A DNA stretch of 64,000 nucleotides. Source: JBBSJZ01 sp041739875. Lineage in GTDB: Bacteria; Planctomycetota; Planctomycetia; Pirellulales; Pirellulaceae. Positions 25,420-35,163 of this stretch are shown here, piece by piece. The stretch lies in NCBI GenBank assembly GCA_041739875.1, contig JBGSNA010000153.1, forward strand, positions 1 to 64,000, in the 5' to 3' direction. A model generated the notes under the pieces. It saw only the letters and a program-made list of their open reading frames with translations, had not been told where the DNA came from and made no database searches. Both the position numbers and the translations under genes were made by a program. Positions within the stretch are counted from its first letter, which is position 1; every line of letters starts with the position of its first letter.

Positions 25420-25602
25420 GAGACGTTTCGGTGGTTCGAGCAAAAATGGATTGGGAGGTGTCAAGATTATCGGAATTCGGATGCATCAAAATTGAGCCGA
25501 AGCGTGGAACCTCCGCGCTCAAGCTGACGAAAAAACAATTCAATCGGTGGATAGCATCGCGAACCAGTCGCGCCGCCAATCTCAAAAACGCAATTCGTCG
25601 AT

Positions 25603-28600
25603 TTAGGCTAATGTTTTATCGAGCCCGTACTGTTGCATGGCGAGGTCGACTAAATCAGCCAAATCTTGAAGTATCAAAGCGGACTCGTCGTCGTGCTCCG
25701 AAGCGATTTCACTGAAAATCCGATCTGTGATGGATTGATACCGTGCGAAGGCATCTGCTTTGACATCGTCAACCACGATCTCACCATCGAATTCTGTCTG
25801 ATGTTCAATCTCGTTTTCATTTCTCTCGCCATCGAGATTGCTGCTGTATGAAACGCTGATTGTTGTCACGCTCCACGAACCGTTGGACATAAGCAAGCTG
25901 CTCGAAATAACGGAGGAAGTAACCACTGGTGCGGTCGAACCCGTTGGATCGACGACCACAAACTGTGTACAGTTGGCGATGAGCTGATCCCATGTCATCG
26001 GTTCGGGATGCGTGTTGCCCCAGGCGTTGAACAGTGTGAACCTCCCCGTACTGGCATCGTAGTGGGTCACTGTGTACGCGTGACTGTTGACGAGTAATGG
26101 TGCGTTGTCTTTGCTGCCGAGTGTAACCGCTCGATTCGCGTTGAGCGCATCAATCATCGACTGTTGCGTCGGCGTCGAGAACGAATAAGTCGTGGAGTTG
26201 TAGCCCAATATTTGCGCGTTCACGTTCGCCATCCAACCACCTTCGATCGCGGTATAGCGATTGGTACCGTCGCGTCCGGAGTTGCCAGTTTCATTCCATT
26301 GGGCATACGCTTTTTCCGCGAGTGCCATCCAAATTGTCGTTGAGGCACTCGTCGCGCTCAGCCCGAGTCCCGCATAGGCCAGTGCCCCATTCGCAAACGT
26401 TGCCAAACGACGATTCACGGTGACGTAGTCCGCCACACCAGAACCGGAGATAAAGCCGGAACTGATTAACCCCGAATTGTTGTAGAATGCGCCCAGTGTG
26501 CCGGCATAGAATCGAACGGTGTAAGTACCGTCGCCATTGTCGATGAACATGTTGCGCACTGCATTTGGATTCTCATTGGCGATCGAACCGAGCGATGTGA
26601 TGAAATAGCAGTCTCCGATGATTCCTTGTCGGGAGTCGGCGAGTGCTGGCGTTGACGTAAAGAGTGTCCCCGTGGAAGCGTGATAATTGACCCCCGACCC
26701 CGTCAACGCAGGTTCATCGGCTCCGAGGAACCACTTGTCGATTAGATTGTTGAGCAGCATGGATGAGCTTCCCGCTCTCAAGTTCCCAGCCGTTTGACCG
26801 TTGAACGTCAAGTTCGCTGGATTGGAGTTAACAACATCCTTTGCAAGTTCCTTCGCATACTCAGGAATGTGGTACGTCGAACTGCTGGAAACAAGGGATC
26901 GCAAATCAGCTAATTCGGTGGCATCCACCTGTCCATCGGTCCCAGCAATGCGAAGGATTTGAATCATCTCATTTCGACTGAGCACGCTATCGCTATAGAG
27001 AGATGTCACAAGTTGGCTGATTGCCGAATTCTGCAATCCCGACTGCGGGGCTTGCGTCGTGACGAGGACGTCCAAGGTCCCGGAAATGTTTCCAATCTTC
27101 GCGGTCACGCGGACAGTCCCCGTGTTACTCGTCGCGGTGAGCAAGCCCTTACTTGAGATGCTTCCTTTGGTCACTGACCATTTGATCGAAGTGCTCGATG
27201 GGATCGAAACTGGCTGATCAAATTGATCCAAACCCTTGATACCCAATTGCCGTTGTCGTCCCGCTTCAACTGTGTCGTTGCCACTGAGCGTCAATCGATT
27301 CAGCTTTTGCTCGACGGCATAGATGACATCAACATATTGATTGTTAGCAGTCGCCCGAAGCTTGTAAGTTCCGGCGAGATCGAACGTCACAGTATTCGGC
27401 GTCAAGATCGCGGAGCCACCTGCGGGCGATGACACTGGAGACCAAACGATTCTGGGTTGTGTTGTTAACGGTTGGCCAAATTGGTCAAGTGCTCTCGCTG
27501 TGGTTTTATCGCTCGTCCCGGTCACAGTCACTGTTTTTCCAGACTCGATCTCCTTGCTTTTTGAGTCCAATGCGACAACACGATCAAACTCTTGGCCAAA
27601 GCTTAACGAGATCGTTAGTGTCTTGTTTCCGAATTTGGCCTGCATCACGTACGTGCCAGCCCTATTCACAGAGACTGTCGCAACTCCGTTTTGAAATGAG
27701 ACCTTCGCAGTGGCACCCGATGGCTTGCTCTGTGCCGACCACGTGATGCCAGAGACATTCGGCATCGCATCACCGAATTGATCGGCACCCGACACTCGCA
27801 CATTTTGGCTTGTACCGGTCGCTGCGATCGCGACATTGGTTTGGACCGGAACTCCGTTGGGAACAGCAAAACTCAGACTTGCAAGACTTTGTTCGACGCT
27901 TATGGGAATCGTAACGCTCTTGGATCCCGTTGTCGCGGTCAATGAATACGCGCCGGCCTTACTGAATGCTGTGGTTACTGCGTTGGAGGATTGGCTAAGC
28001 GTTGCCGAACCGCCGGGGGCCACCTTCTGTGTTTGCCATGCAATCGATGGCTGCTGTGTCAAAGCGTCACCAAACTGATCCATCGCAATGCCCGTCACGT
28101 CAAAACTTAGTCCGTTGGTGATGGATGTGTTTTTAGGATCGATCGTCTTCTTCTTCGCATCAACGGCTGAAACACTTGTCAGCACTTGGTGAACGCTAAA
28201 GGATACACTCGCAGTCACTTTGCCCGAGGTTGCTTTGAGCGTGTAATCGCCGGCTCGAGTGAAATTGATCGTTGCCTTGTCAGCAGTAATTGATGCCTTT
28301 GCAGTTCCACCCGAGGTTCTTGTTGAAGTGGACCAACTTAGTTTTGGCGGTGACTTGATGGGGTTACCAAATTGATCCAGTCCCAAGATCCTGACTTGCT
28401 GACTTGTGCCGTTGACCGTAATAGGCGTTGAAACGTCGACGGCAGTACCAGCTAGAGTTCTTAACGTCACTGCGGACAACGTTTGCTTGACGTCAAATAG
28501 CACCCTGCTCGTTTTGCCTTGCGCGGCAATCTGCACCGAGTAATTGCCGGCAAGCGTGAAGGTTGTTTCAGCTTGAGCGCTCGTGGACACAATCGAAGTG

Positions 28601-30456
28601 CTTCCACCGGCTGGGGCAGACAATTGGGACCAAGCAAACGTTGGCTGAACGGCCATCGTTTGTTCGAATTGGTCCAAAGCAACAGCAGCTACTTTGCTCG
28701 AAACGTCCGCTATCGAAATCGCTGTGCCAGTTTTAATTGCCTTGTTGCCCCATGAAGCGACTATACTCGTGAACGCTTGTGAGAAATTAATCGTGAACGT
28801 CTGGATCTCGCTTCCGAATTTGGCTCGGATGACGTATTGACCGGCGCGTGACGCAGCGACAGTGACGACGCCTTGATTGAACGAGATCTTTGCACTTCCA
28901 CCCGTGGGACTGGATTGTGTCGACCAAGTCACGCCAGTTACCACCGATAAGGAGGTCCCGAATTGATCGGTCCCGTAGACCCGGATCTGTTGTTCTGTGT
29001 TACTGGACTCGATTGCGACTTCCGACTCGACCACGGCACCATCGGGCGTCTTGAAACTCAACGCGGAAAGTTTTTGGCCAACACTCAGCGGAATCGTGAC
29101 ACTTTTTGAACCGGTGACCGCCTTGAGCGAATACGCACCCGCCTTGCTGAACTCTGCGTCGACTAAATTGCCAGATTGGGCGAGCGTTACTGAACCTCCC
29201 GCAGGCGTTTTTAGTGATTGCCAAACGATCGCTGGCTGCTGCTGCAGATCAACACCGAACTGGTCCAAGGCGACTGCCGTCAGTGTATGGCTCAGGCCAA
29301 TCGTCGTTTGTGGCTTGCTCGCATCGATCGCTTTCTTCTTGGAGTCAATTGCCGACACATCCGCCAGAACTTGATTCACGCGAAATGGAACATTCGCAGT
29401 CACATTGCCGACAGCAGCTTGGAGTGTGTAGTCACCCGCACGAGTGAACGTAATCGTTGCATTGTCACCACTGTTGACGCCACTAGCATTTCCGCCGGAC
29501 GGCTTGGTTGTCGCCGCCCAACTAATTCGAGGCGTTTGCGTCATCACGTCGTTGAATTGGTCGAGACCTTGAACGCGGATTCGTTCACTTGTCTGGTTCA
29601 CCGAAATCGTTGAGTCTGAATCGATTAGGGTTCCAGCCGACGTGAGCAAATTCAACGTTGAAAGCGATTGCGTGACGTTCAGATGGAATTTCGTCGCTAC
29701 GTTTCCAGATCTCGCTTGGAGAGTGTAAGCCCCCGCTTGATTGACCGTGGCGGTTACCGTTCCCCCGTTTGTATTGAGATGAATCAAGCTACCAGCGGGC
29801 TTACTCAACGCTTCCCATTGGACACTAGGCTGGTCCGACATTGCTTTGCCGAACTGATCCAGCCCCACCACGGTAAATTGCTGACTTGGTGCAGGGTCCT
29901 TTGCCGCGAAGCCGGCAGCAACTTTCGTCCCCTTGGCCGTTTGGATCGCGAGCTCCTTCAGCGTGGCGACGACGCTCAATTGGAGATTGCTGGTAACGCT
30001 CAATCCGCTGCTGTCCTGGACCGTCGCCTGAATCTCGTAGTCACCTGGAGCCTTGAACGAAAGCTGAGTGTTCTTTGCCGAGTTATTTCCATTCTTCGAA
30101 AACGTGATGCTGCCACCAGCAGGAGTTGAGACCGTCGTCCATCGGTAACTCAGGCTAGATTCACCGCTGTTGTCCGCGCCGAAAACATAGGCGTTGGCGT
30201 TTTGGCCGGTGATTATGCTCCCACCAACGAGTTGTACGGGCAAGACAATCGTTGGTGCAGAGTTCTGCGATAAAACTGCTGGCGACGGAGCCTGTTCCCC
30301 AGCCGACGCTAGTGTTGGGAAAGGAACTTCACAAGGCTCCAGCGGGAACGCGTCGATTGCGAACATCGCTCGCGCTTCAAGGTGTTCAAGTCGCAAAGTT
30401 TTATTTTTGCGAGTTGTACGAAAATTGATTGCGCTAGTGTCCTTACGAAATGCCAT
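25603..30456 (-). CDS. giant Ig-repeat protein with C-terminal calpain-like cysteine protease
   Basis: 1617 residues. The N-terminus has LRLEHLEARAMFAIDA (22-37), a degenerate form of the planctomycete LEPR-XLL export motif. Residues 65-160 are one PKD/Ig-like domain. Ten repeats of about 99 residues follow, each with a DQFG-type motif, at D200, 299, 398, 497, 595, 694, 793, 892, 991 and 1077, and each with a P(A/S)GGS turn and an AGxYxLxA strand. A helical linker with EF-hand-like DGQVDATEL precedes a C2 calpain-type protease: QGIIGDCYF (C1283), NSHAYTV (H1459), FNAWGN (N1477). The last 100 residues are acidic. It lies between fliC and fliD on the same strand, so an extracellular, possibly flagellum- or surface-associated protease is likely; the flagellar link is inference. 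Confidence 0.88.
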   Translation of the reverse strand: MAFRKDTSAINFRTTRKNKTLRLEHLEARAMFAIDAFPLEPCEVPFPTLASAGEQAPSPAVLSQNSAPTIVLPVQLVGGSIITGQNANAYVFGADNSGESSLSYRWTTVSTPAGGSITFSKNGNNSAKNTQLSFKAPGDYEIQATVQDSSGLSVTSNLQLSVVATLKELAIQTAKGTKVAAGFAAKDPAPSQQFTVVGLDQFGKAMSDQPSVQWEALSKPAGSLIHLNTNGGTVTATVNQAGAYTLQARSGNVATKFHLNVTQSLSTLNLLTSAGTLIDSDSTISVNQTSERIRVQGLDQFNDVMTQTPRISWAATTKPSGGNASGVNSGDNATITFTRAGDYTLQAAVGNVTANVPFRVNQVLADVSAIDSKKKAIDASKPQTTIGLSHTLTAVALDQFGVDLQQQPAIVWQSLKTPAGGSVTLAQSGNLVDAEFSKAGAYSLKAVTGSKSVTIPLSVGQKLSALSFKTPDGAVVESEVAIESSNTEQQIRVYGTDQFGTSLSVVTGVTWSTQSSPTGGSAKISFNQGVVTVAASRAGQYVIRAKFGSEIQTFTINFSQAFTSIVASWGNKAIKTGTAISIADVSSKVAAVALDQFEQTMAVQPTFAWSQLSAPAGGSTSIVSTSAQAETTFTLAGNYSVQIAAQGKTSRVLFDVKQTLSAVTLRTLAGTAVDVSTPITVNGTSQQVRILGLDQFGNPIKSPPKLSWSTSTRTSGGTAKASITADKATINFTRAGDYTLKATSGKVTASVSFSVHQVLTSVSAVDAKKKTIDPKNTSITNGLSFDVTGIAMDQFGDALTQQPSIAWQTQKVAPGGSATLSQSSNAVTTAFSKAGAYSLTATTGSKSVTIPISVEQSLASLSFAVPNGVPVQTNVAIAATGTSQNVRVSGADQFGDAMPNVSGITWSAQSKPSGATAKVSFQNGVATVSVNRAGTYVMQAKFGNKTLTISLSFGQEFDRVVALDSKSKEIESGKTVTVTGTSDKTTARALDQFGQPLTTQPRIVWSPVSSPAGGSAILTPNTVTFDLAGTYKLRATANNQYVDVIYAVEQKLNRLTLSGNDTVEAGRQRQLGIKGLDQFDQPVSIPSSTSIKWSVTKGSISSKGLLTATSNTGTVRVTAKIGNISGTLDVLVTTQAPQSGLQNSAISQLVTSLYSDSVLSRNEMIQILRIAGTDGQVDATELADLRSLVSSSSTYHIPEYAKELAKDVVNSNPANLTFNGQTAGNLRAGSSSMLLNNLIDKWFLGADEPALTGSGVNYHASTGTLFTSTPALADSRQGIIGDCYFITSLGSIANENPNAVRNMFIDNGDGTYTVRFYAGTLGAFYNNSGLISSGFISGSGVADYVTVNRRLATFANGALAYAGLGLSATSASTTIWMALAEKAYAQWNETGNSGRDGTNRYTAIEGGWMANVNAQILGYNSTTYSFSTPTQQSMIDALNANRAVTLGSKDNAPLLVNSHAYTVTHYDASTGRFTLFNAWGNTHPEPMTWDQLIANCTQFVVVDPTGSTAPVVTSSVISSSLLMSNGSWSVTTISVSYSSNLDGERNENEIEHQTEFDGEIVVDDVKADAFARYQSITDRIFSEIASEHDDESALILQDLADLVDLAMQQYGLDKTLA

Positions 30457-30797
30457 GTGCGGAGCCCAATTGCAGAGAGAATTCGTGGAGGGGTTGGGGC
30501 GAAACGCGAATCAATCTGTTTGCGCGACGACCAACAAAAGCGGGAAAGGATTGCGGAAGCGACATCGACTTGATTTTTGTGTCGCAAAAAAATCTTAGGT
30601 CGCTAGAGAACCGACGGCACAGAAGACCAGACATGTGCCTCGGACACCCAAAGAGTTTTCATGAGAGTGTTGGAGTTGTAGCGATTAGCTTTGAATTTCC
30701 AAGCAAATACCCCACGACCAACGAGCACGTTGTCCAAGCCTCGGGAAACGTGTACTCGGGTTTCGAGTCGCAAGAGCCGAGTCACCTAAAAACGACA
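30457..30797. other. intergenic region between fliC terminator and the giant protease gene
   Basis: About 340 nt with no convincing gene. It should contain the leftward promoter of the giant gene. I saw no clear sigma-54 (TGGC-N8-TTGC) or sigma-28 site. Confidence 0.4.
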
Positions 30798-30827
30798 CCA
30801 GCCGATGAGAAGATTCTCATCGGCTGG
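30798..30827 (-). terminator. flagellin terminator
   Basis: Perfect inverted repeat CCAGCCGATGAGAA/TTCTCATCGGCTGG around a 2-nt centre, followed on the minus strand by GTCGTTTTTAGG. It lies 45 nt after the fliC stop. Confidence 0.88.
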
Positions 30828-30872
30828 CGTGTTTCTATGTAGTGGACGCTTCTTGATGGAAGCGGCTTTGGT

Positions 30873-33602
30873 TTATCGCAACAGCGACAGAACCGATTGT
30901 GGGTTTTGGTTCGCTTGTTGCAGTACCGTCGTACCCGACTGGACCAGAATCTGAGCACGAGTCAAACGAGCGGCTTCTTTAGCGAAGTCAGCATCGCGGA
31001 TCGAGCTTTCAGCTTCTTGCAAGTTCGCAACCGTATCGCTCAAGCTAACTTGGTTGCTTTCCAAAGTCGTTGCTTGGAACGCACCAAGACGACCACGAAG
31101 GCTGGTCACTTGATTGATCGATTCAGTGACGATCCTGGCTGCTTTGTTTGCATCAGTCGTCAACGACGCTGATTCACCGCTGCCCAGTTCGAACAACTTA
31201 CCTGCAATGCCGCCGAGTCGTGCAGCACTCACGCTTTGCAGACCGATACGTGCTTGTTGGTTACTTACCACGTCGGCACCGAGTTGGAACAGTGCACCAC
31301 CGCCAGTGATGGAGAACGACGACGAGTCAGTCTGTTCAGCAGCCAAGCTGATCTTGAGGTCAAGCGTTGCTGTATTGAGCGAGACTTCGTTACCCTTGCT
31401 ATTCGCACGACGACCGTTGATGGTCGCTTCAATGTCGGTACCGACAGCTCGCGATCCGTTACCGAAGTTTCCTCCGGCACCTTCACTGATGACTCGTAAG
31501 TCGATCAATGAATCACGACCATAATCGCTGCTGCGAAGCTCAAGCGTCGTGCCGTTGACTTCTGCGCTGATACCGGTTGCGTCGGAAACCAAATTGATTT
31601 GATCAACCAATTGAGCCAAAGTCGTTCCAGCGGATACGTTGAACACTTCTGAACCACTCTTGCCGGCAAGTTCGAAAACTGCGTCAGCCTGAACGCCACC
31701 CGCTTCGAGTGCAACTCCGCTGGCCAGTAGTCCTCCTGCAGGTGGAGTTCCGGCAACCGAGGAGCTGTTCGCAGCCGCGCCGGTCGCCGAATAGCCATCC
31801 AGCGTATTGATCGCGTCTTGAATGCTTTGAGCCGTTACTGCATTCGCAAAGTTTGCGGTAACTTCGAGAGCACCAGTCGTCGCATTGATTGCTGCAGTGG
31901 TGCTTGTCGCAGTGGCACTGTTGATGTAGTTGATCGCAACGTTGTCGTCACCACCCGCTACCGGCGAGGTTACTGTGATTGTGCTTGCCGTGTTTGCTGT
32001 GATGCCACCGGTTAGGGTTGTACCAGTAGCAAGCGAGGCGGCCACTGTCGTTCCGGTACCGGTGTTGACTGCGGAGTAATCAGCCAAGAGGTCGATGGCG
32101 GCAGCAATATCGGCACCGCTCGTTGCAACCGACTGGTCGTAAGAGACAGTGATCGCACCTGTTTGCGCGTCGACGGCGGCAGTTACGCCGGACTGGTTCG
32201 CTACGTTAGCAAACGTGATAGCCACATTGCCGTCAGCACCATTACCGGTAGTTGAGGTGACTGCGATGCTTGATGTAAAGACTTCGTCGGCACCACCAGT
32301 GAGTGTGGCTCCAGTTAGCAGAGTCGCAGGAGTCGAAAGCTCACCGGCACCACCAGCAAGCGTCGTACCTGCCTGGGCGCCAGTTGTCGTTTGGGTACCG
32401 CCACCGGTTACGGTGAAGCCAGAATCGCCCGTTAGCAAATTGATTGCGTCTTGAATCTGCTGGGAGGTTACCGAGCCGGTCTGGTCGTATCGAACTTCGA
32501 TCGCTCCGGACGTGCCGTTGATGGAAGCCACCGGAGTAGCGCCCGTTGGAACGTCATCAATGAAGTTGACGGCAACGTCTCCAGCAGCACCTGGACGGTT
32601 TGCGGTAATCGTGAGTGTATCTGTACCAACTGCGACCGTTCCAGTGGATTCAACGTCAGCAGTTGCACCAGATGCGGTTACCCCGGTTGTGCCAGTCAGC
32701 GTATTGATCGCCGTTTGGACTTCTTCAGCCGAGATGGCTCTGGCTTGGTCATAAGTAAGTTCGATCGCGCCAGTCGTACCATTCACAGCAGCCGTGACAC
32801 CCGTTGCGCCGGTGCTGTTGATATAGTTTACGGCAACGTTTCCAGCTTCACCAGAGTTCGCTTGAGTTAGCGTGATCGTGTCGCCGCCGACCGAGAGCGA
32901 TCCAGGTGCTGCTGTTTGTGCCGCAACGCCAGTGGATTGAATATTGATTGTGCCTGTGGCAGCAACGGCAGTAACCGGAGCACCAACGGTGAGCGAAGCA
33001 GTGGCTGAAACACCAGCCACAGGCGCAGTAAATCCTTCGACGTCGACAGCTGCCTTGGTCGCAGCGGCTTGGATGTCGATTTGCACATCCACTCGGCCCG
33101 TCGCGCCCAAGTTAGCTTGGTCGATTTGAAGCGATCGAATGTTGCTGAAGTTCGTTCCGCTTTGGCTGACGAAGTCGAGGCTGCCGTCGAGCAACTTACG
33201 ACCTTGGAAGGTAGTCGTTTGAGCGATACGGTTGATGGCTTCGAGTGAGCTGTCGATCTGCAACTGATTAGCTGCGATTTCGTCGTCGCTCAATGCTCCG
33301 GAGTTAGCCGCTTCAACGACAAGACCACGAACGTCGTTAAGCAGCGAGCTGACTTGGCCAAGAGCACTGTCAGCCGTGGTGATGATTTGGTTGGCGCGAT
33401 TCGTATTGCTAATCGCTTTGGTGATGCTGGTGATTTCGCTGCGAAGTGATTCGCTAGCGATCAAACCGGCCGGATCGTCTTTACCGCTATTGATGCGAAG
33501 ACCTGTGCTCAATCGAGTCAGAGTCTCTTGCAAATCCGCGTTGCTGCGGTTCAAACGGTTTTGGGCGACGAACGATGGAACGTTAGTGTTAATTCTTGTC
33601 AT
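30873..33602 (-). CDS. fliC: flagellin, large, with four tandem variable-domain repeats
   Basis: 909 residues against about 500 in E. coli. Conserved ends: TRINTNVPSFVAQNRLNRS with LSTGLRINSGKDDPAGL and NRANQIITTADSALGQVSSLL; C-terminal SLRGRLGAFQ, ESSIRDADFAKEAARLTRAQIL and QANQNPQSVLSLLR. The central domain (about 190-650) holds four homologous units starting at GNVAVNY (255), GDVAVNF (341), GNVAITF (458) and DNVAINY (553). Each continues with VTAAVNG-TTGAIEL-TYDQ and an ...IQDAINTL flagellin_IN helix. Polymerises into the filament after FliS-assisted export. A weak ribosome site (AAAGG, 14 nt before ATG) fits post-transcriptional control by CsrA/FliW. Confidence 0.95.
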   Translation of the reverse strand: MTRINTNVPSFVAQNRLNRSNADLQETLTRLSTGLRINSGKDDPAGLIASESLRSEITSITKAISNTNRANQIITTADSALGQVSSLLNDVRGLVVEAANSGALSDDEIAANQLQIDSSLEAINRIAQTTTFQGRKLLDGSLDFVSQSGTNFSNIRSLQIDQANLGATGRVDVQIDIQAAATKAAVDVEGFTAPVAGVSATASLTVGAPVTAVAATGTINIQSTGVAAQTAAPGSLSVGGDTITLTQANSGEAGNVAVNYINSTGATGVTAAVNGTTGAIELTYDQARAISAEEVQTAINTLTGTTGVTASGATADVESTGTVAVGTDTLTITANRPGAAGDVAVNFIDDVPTGATPVASINGTSGAIEVRYDQTGSVTSQQIQDAINLLTGDSGFTVTGGGTQTTTGAQAGTTLAGGAGELSTPATLLTGATLTGGADEVFTSSIAVTSTTGNGADGNVAITFANVANQSGVTAAVDAQTGAITVSYDQSVATSGADIAAAIDLLADYSAVNTGTGTTVAASLATGTTLTGGITANTASTITVTSPVAGGDDNVAINYINSATATSTTAAINATTGALEVTANFANAVTAQSIQDAINTLDGYSATGAAANSSSVAGTPPAGGLLASGVALEAGGVQADAVFELAGKSGSEVFNVSAGTTLAQLVDQINLVSDATGISAEVNGTTLELRSSDYGRDSLIDLRVISEGAGGNFGNGSRAVGTDIEATINGRRANSKGNEVSLNTATLDLKISLAAEQTDSSSFSITGGGALFQLGADVVSNQQARIGLQSVSAARLGGIAGKLFELGSGESASLTTDANKAARIVTESINQVTSLRGRLGAFQATTLESNQVSLSDTVANLQEAESSIRDADFAKEAARLTRAQILVQSGTTVLQQANQNPQSVLSLLR

Positions 33603-34059
33603 GGGTGGGTACTGCCTTTAGTGCTGCGGCGAATCGCAAACGTGTAGGATTGGGATCCGGCCGCGGATGGACCGGCGATTTGGCGTTGCCCCGAAAAACT
33701 GTCGATCGACCGTCGATCGGATTGGTGCTGGTAGGCATAGCCGTCTGGGAAAACATCGGCCAGGAATCGCGAAATAGTCGAGCTGCACATGTGAATTCGT
33801 TAATGATTCTGGTGCCCATGACGCTAGCTTCGCGAGAACCGGCACAATCCGAACCAATTGCCTGATTTGCCGAACCCAATCCGCGAGAGACCACTTTCCA
33901 CGACCCAAAAATTAGGGTCCGAAGTGGCGGCAAGAAATTGGGTTTGGATTCCCCCATCCAAGCCGAAAGCCGCATCGCAACCATAGTGACGGGGTATTCC
34001 GTTGCCAGGGTCACAACGCGGCTAAATGTGTCGCCGACTTGGTGATACTGAAAGAAGAG
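33603..34059. other. long leader region upstream of flagellin
   Basis: 457 nt without a convincing gene between csrA and fliC. A minus-strand open frame crosses it but overlaps the fliC start by 14 nt and has no recognisable domain. The region must include the fliC promoter and leader, where CsrA would act (GGA motifs occur near 33650 on the transcribed strand). I could not identify the sigma factor site. Confidence 0.45.
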
Positions 34060-34287
34060 TTAATCTTCTTTGCGTGGACGAATATCTTTGGTAGCACCAG
34101 CACCCGTCTGGGTAGCACGACGATTCTCGCGTTGAATCGCTTCGTAGACTTCTTGACGGTGAACTGGAATTGATTGGGGAGCTTCAATACCTAATCGGAC
34201 TTTATCACCACGAATATCAACGATCGTCACCACAACGTCGTCGCCAATCATGATGCTTTCGTCGCGGTGTCGGGAAAGGACGAGCAT
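34060..34287 (-). CDS. csrA: carbon storage regulator CsrA
   Basis: 75 residues: MLVLSRHRDESIMIGDDVVVTIVDIRGDKVRLGIEAP...PVHRQEVYEAI, the complete CsrA domain including the RNA-binding R (VRLGIEAP) and R44-like (HRQE) residues, with an extra 15-residue basic tail. CsrA binds GGA motifs in mRNA leaders and blocks translation; in many flagellated bacteria its main target is flagellin mRNA. ATG at 34287 has GAGGG 5 nt upstream. The reading frame continues upstream without homology. It lies between fliW and fliC. Confidence 0.96.
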   Translation of the reverse strand: MLVLSRHRDESIMIGDDVVVTIVDIRGDKVRLGIEAPQSIPVHRQEVYEAIQRENRRATQTGAGATKDIRPRKED

Positions 34288-34340
34288 GATGCCCTCGTGG
34301 TGATTCAGTGGGACGAAGAATACAGGCGGAATCCTTAAGC

Positions 34341-34356
34341 GATCCCAATTGGGATC
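34341..34356. promoter_or_regulatory. perfect 16-bp palindrome between fliW and csrA
   Basis: GATCCCAATTGGGATC, fully self-complementary, 54 bp before the csrA ATG. It could be a dimeric repressor site or a leader hairpin in csrA mRNA. No known consensus recognised. Confidence 0.45.
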
Positions 34357-34531
34357 ACAGACTCCACGGCCGGGCGACAATCGAGAATTCGACAACCACT
34401 GCCGCCCGCTCGCCAAGAGTACAGATCGACCACGATAGGAGCTGAGTTGACATTCCGCTGTGACAATCCGGCCATAGCGGTCGTACCGTCTAGAACCCGC
34501 AGCGACTTTCAAATTGTGACGCGGTAACGAA

Positions 34532-34993
34532 TTACGCCGCGCGTCGTGTTGGCACGTCGATGTTGATCGAATGCCCATTGTGCAATGGCAAGTCTTGGCG
34601 AATCGGCTGGTCGTCTTCAGTGATGACCTGGCATCCCAAACGTCGATCGAGATTGAGCAGGATGGGAGCGCGCAGGTTCGTCGTTAACTTGCCGACGTGA
34701 CCACTCACTGTGGTGAGAATAAAGACGTCCGCACCAGGTTGCATGCTCAATGATGCTAGATCGCGACGGGTGACGTGAACGCGATAGTCTTTAAAGAACA
34801 CCCGCGGACTGATCAAGGCAATCGCCCGGTCGCCACGCGAAGCACTTTGCAACCATGCCACCGAAGGATTCTCGGGATCCGAAATCAGCGCCCATTGACG
34901 CATCGTTTCCATTCCAATGAGCCCATTGGCAAACAAAAACAACGGGTCGGCGTTGAAGCGTAAGGTTCCGAAACGCTGGGTGTCGATTCGCAT
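34532..34993 (-). CDS. fliW: flagellar assembly factor FliW (CsrA antagonist)
   Basis: 153 residues from the ATG at 34993 (MRIDTQRFGTL); an in-frame TTG lies five codons upstream. Family features: FGTLRFNADPLFLFANGLIGMETMRQWALI, WLQSASRGDRAIALISPRVFFKDY, and LTTNLRAPILLNLDRRLGCQVI. FliW binds CsrA and frees flagellin mRNA; flagellin in turn binds FliW, forming a feedback loop. Placement next to csrA and flagellin supports that circuit here. Confidence 0.94.
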   Translation of the reverse strand: MRIDTQRFGTLRFNADPLFLFANGLIGMETMRQWALISDPENPSVAWLQSASRGDRAIALISPRVFFKDYRVHVTRRDLASLSMQPGADVFILTTVSGHVGKLTTNLRAPILLNLDRRLGCQVITEDDQPIRQDLPLHNGHSINIDVPTRRAA

Positions 34994-35163
34994 TTCATCC
35001 AATCCCAATTGAGGACGCGTGAAACCATCACGGGTCGTGGCGAGCTTTTCCCTGCGTCAAGCTCCGAACGGGGGCAAGTCGCAGTCTGTTGACCAAGGTG
35101 ATCTCGATCTACCGTTATCCATCCTATTGATCGGCCGCTCGCGCGTGAGAATCGACAAAATCG

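Noticed and set aside
25603..30456. CRISPR-like or adhesin-only repeat region
   Set aside because: The repeats are protein-level 99-residue domains in one open frame, and a protease domain is present.
30450..30842. Plus-strand frame over the fliC terminator and giant-gene promoter
   Set aside because: It crosses a perfect terminator hairpin and has no protein-like features.
33589..34014. 141-codon minus-strand frame upstream of fliC
   Set aside because: It overlaps the flagellin start, has no domain and no ribosome site; treated as leader DNA.
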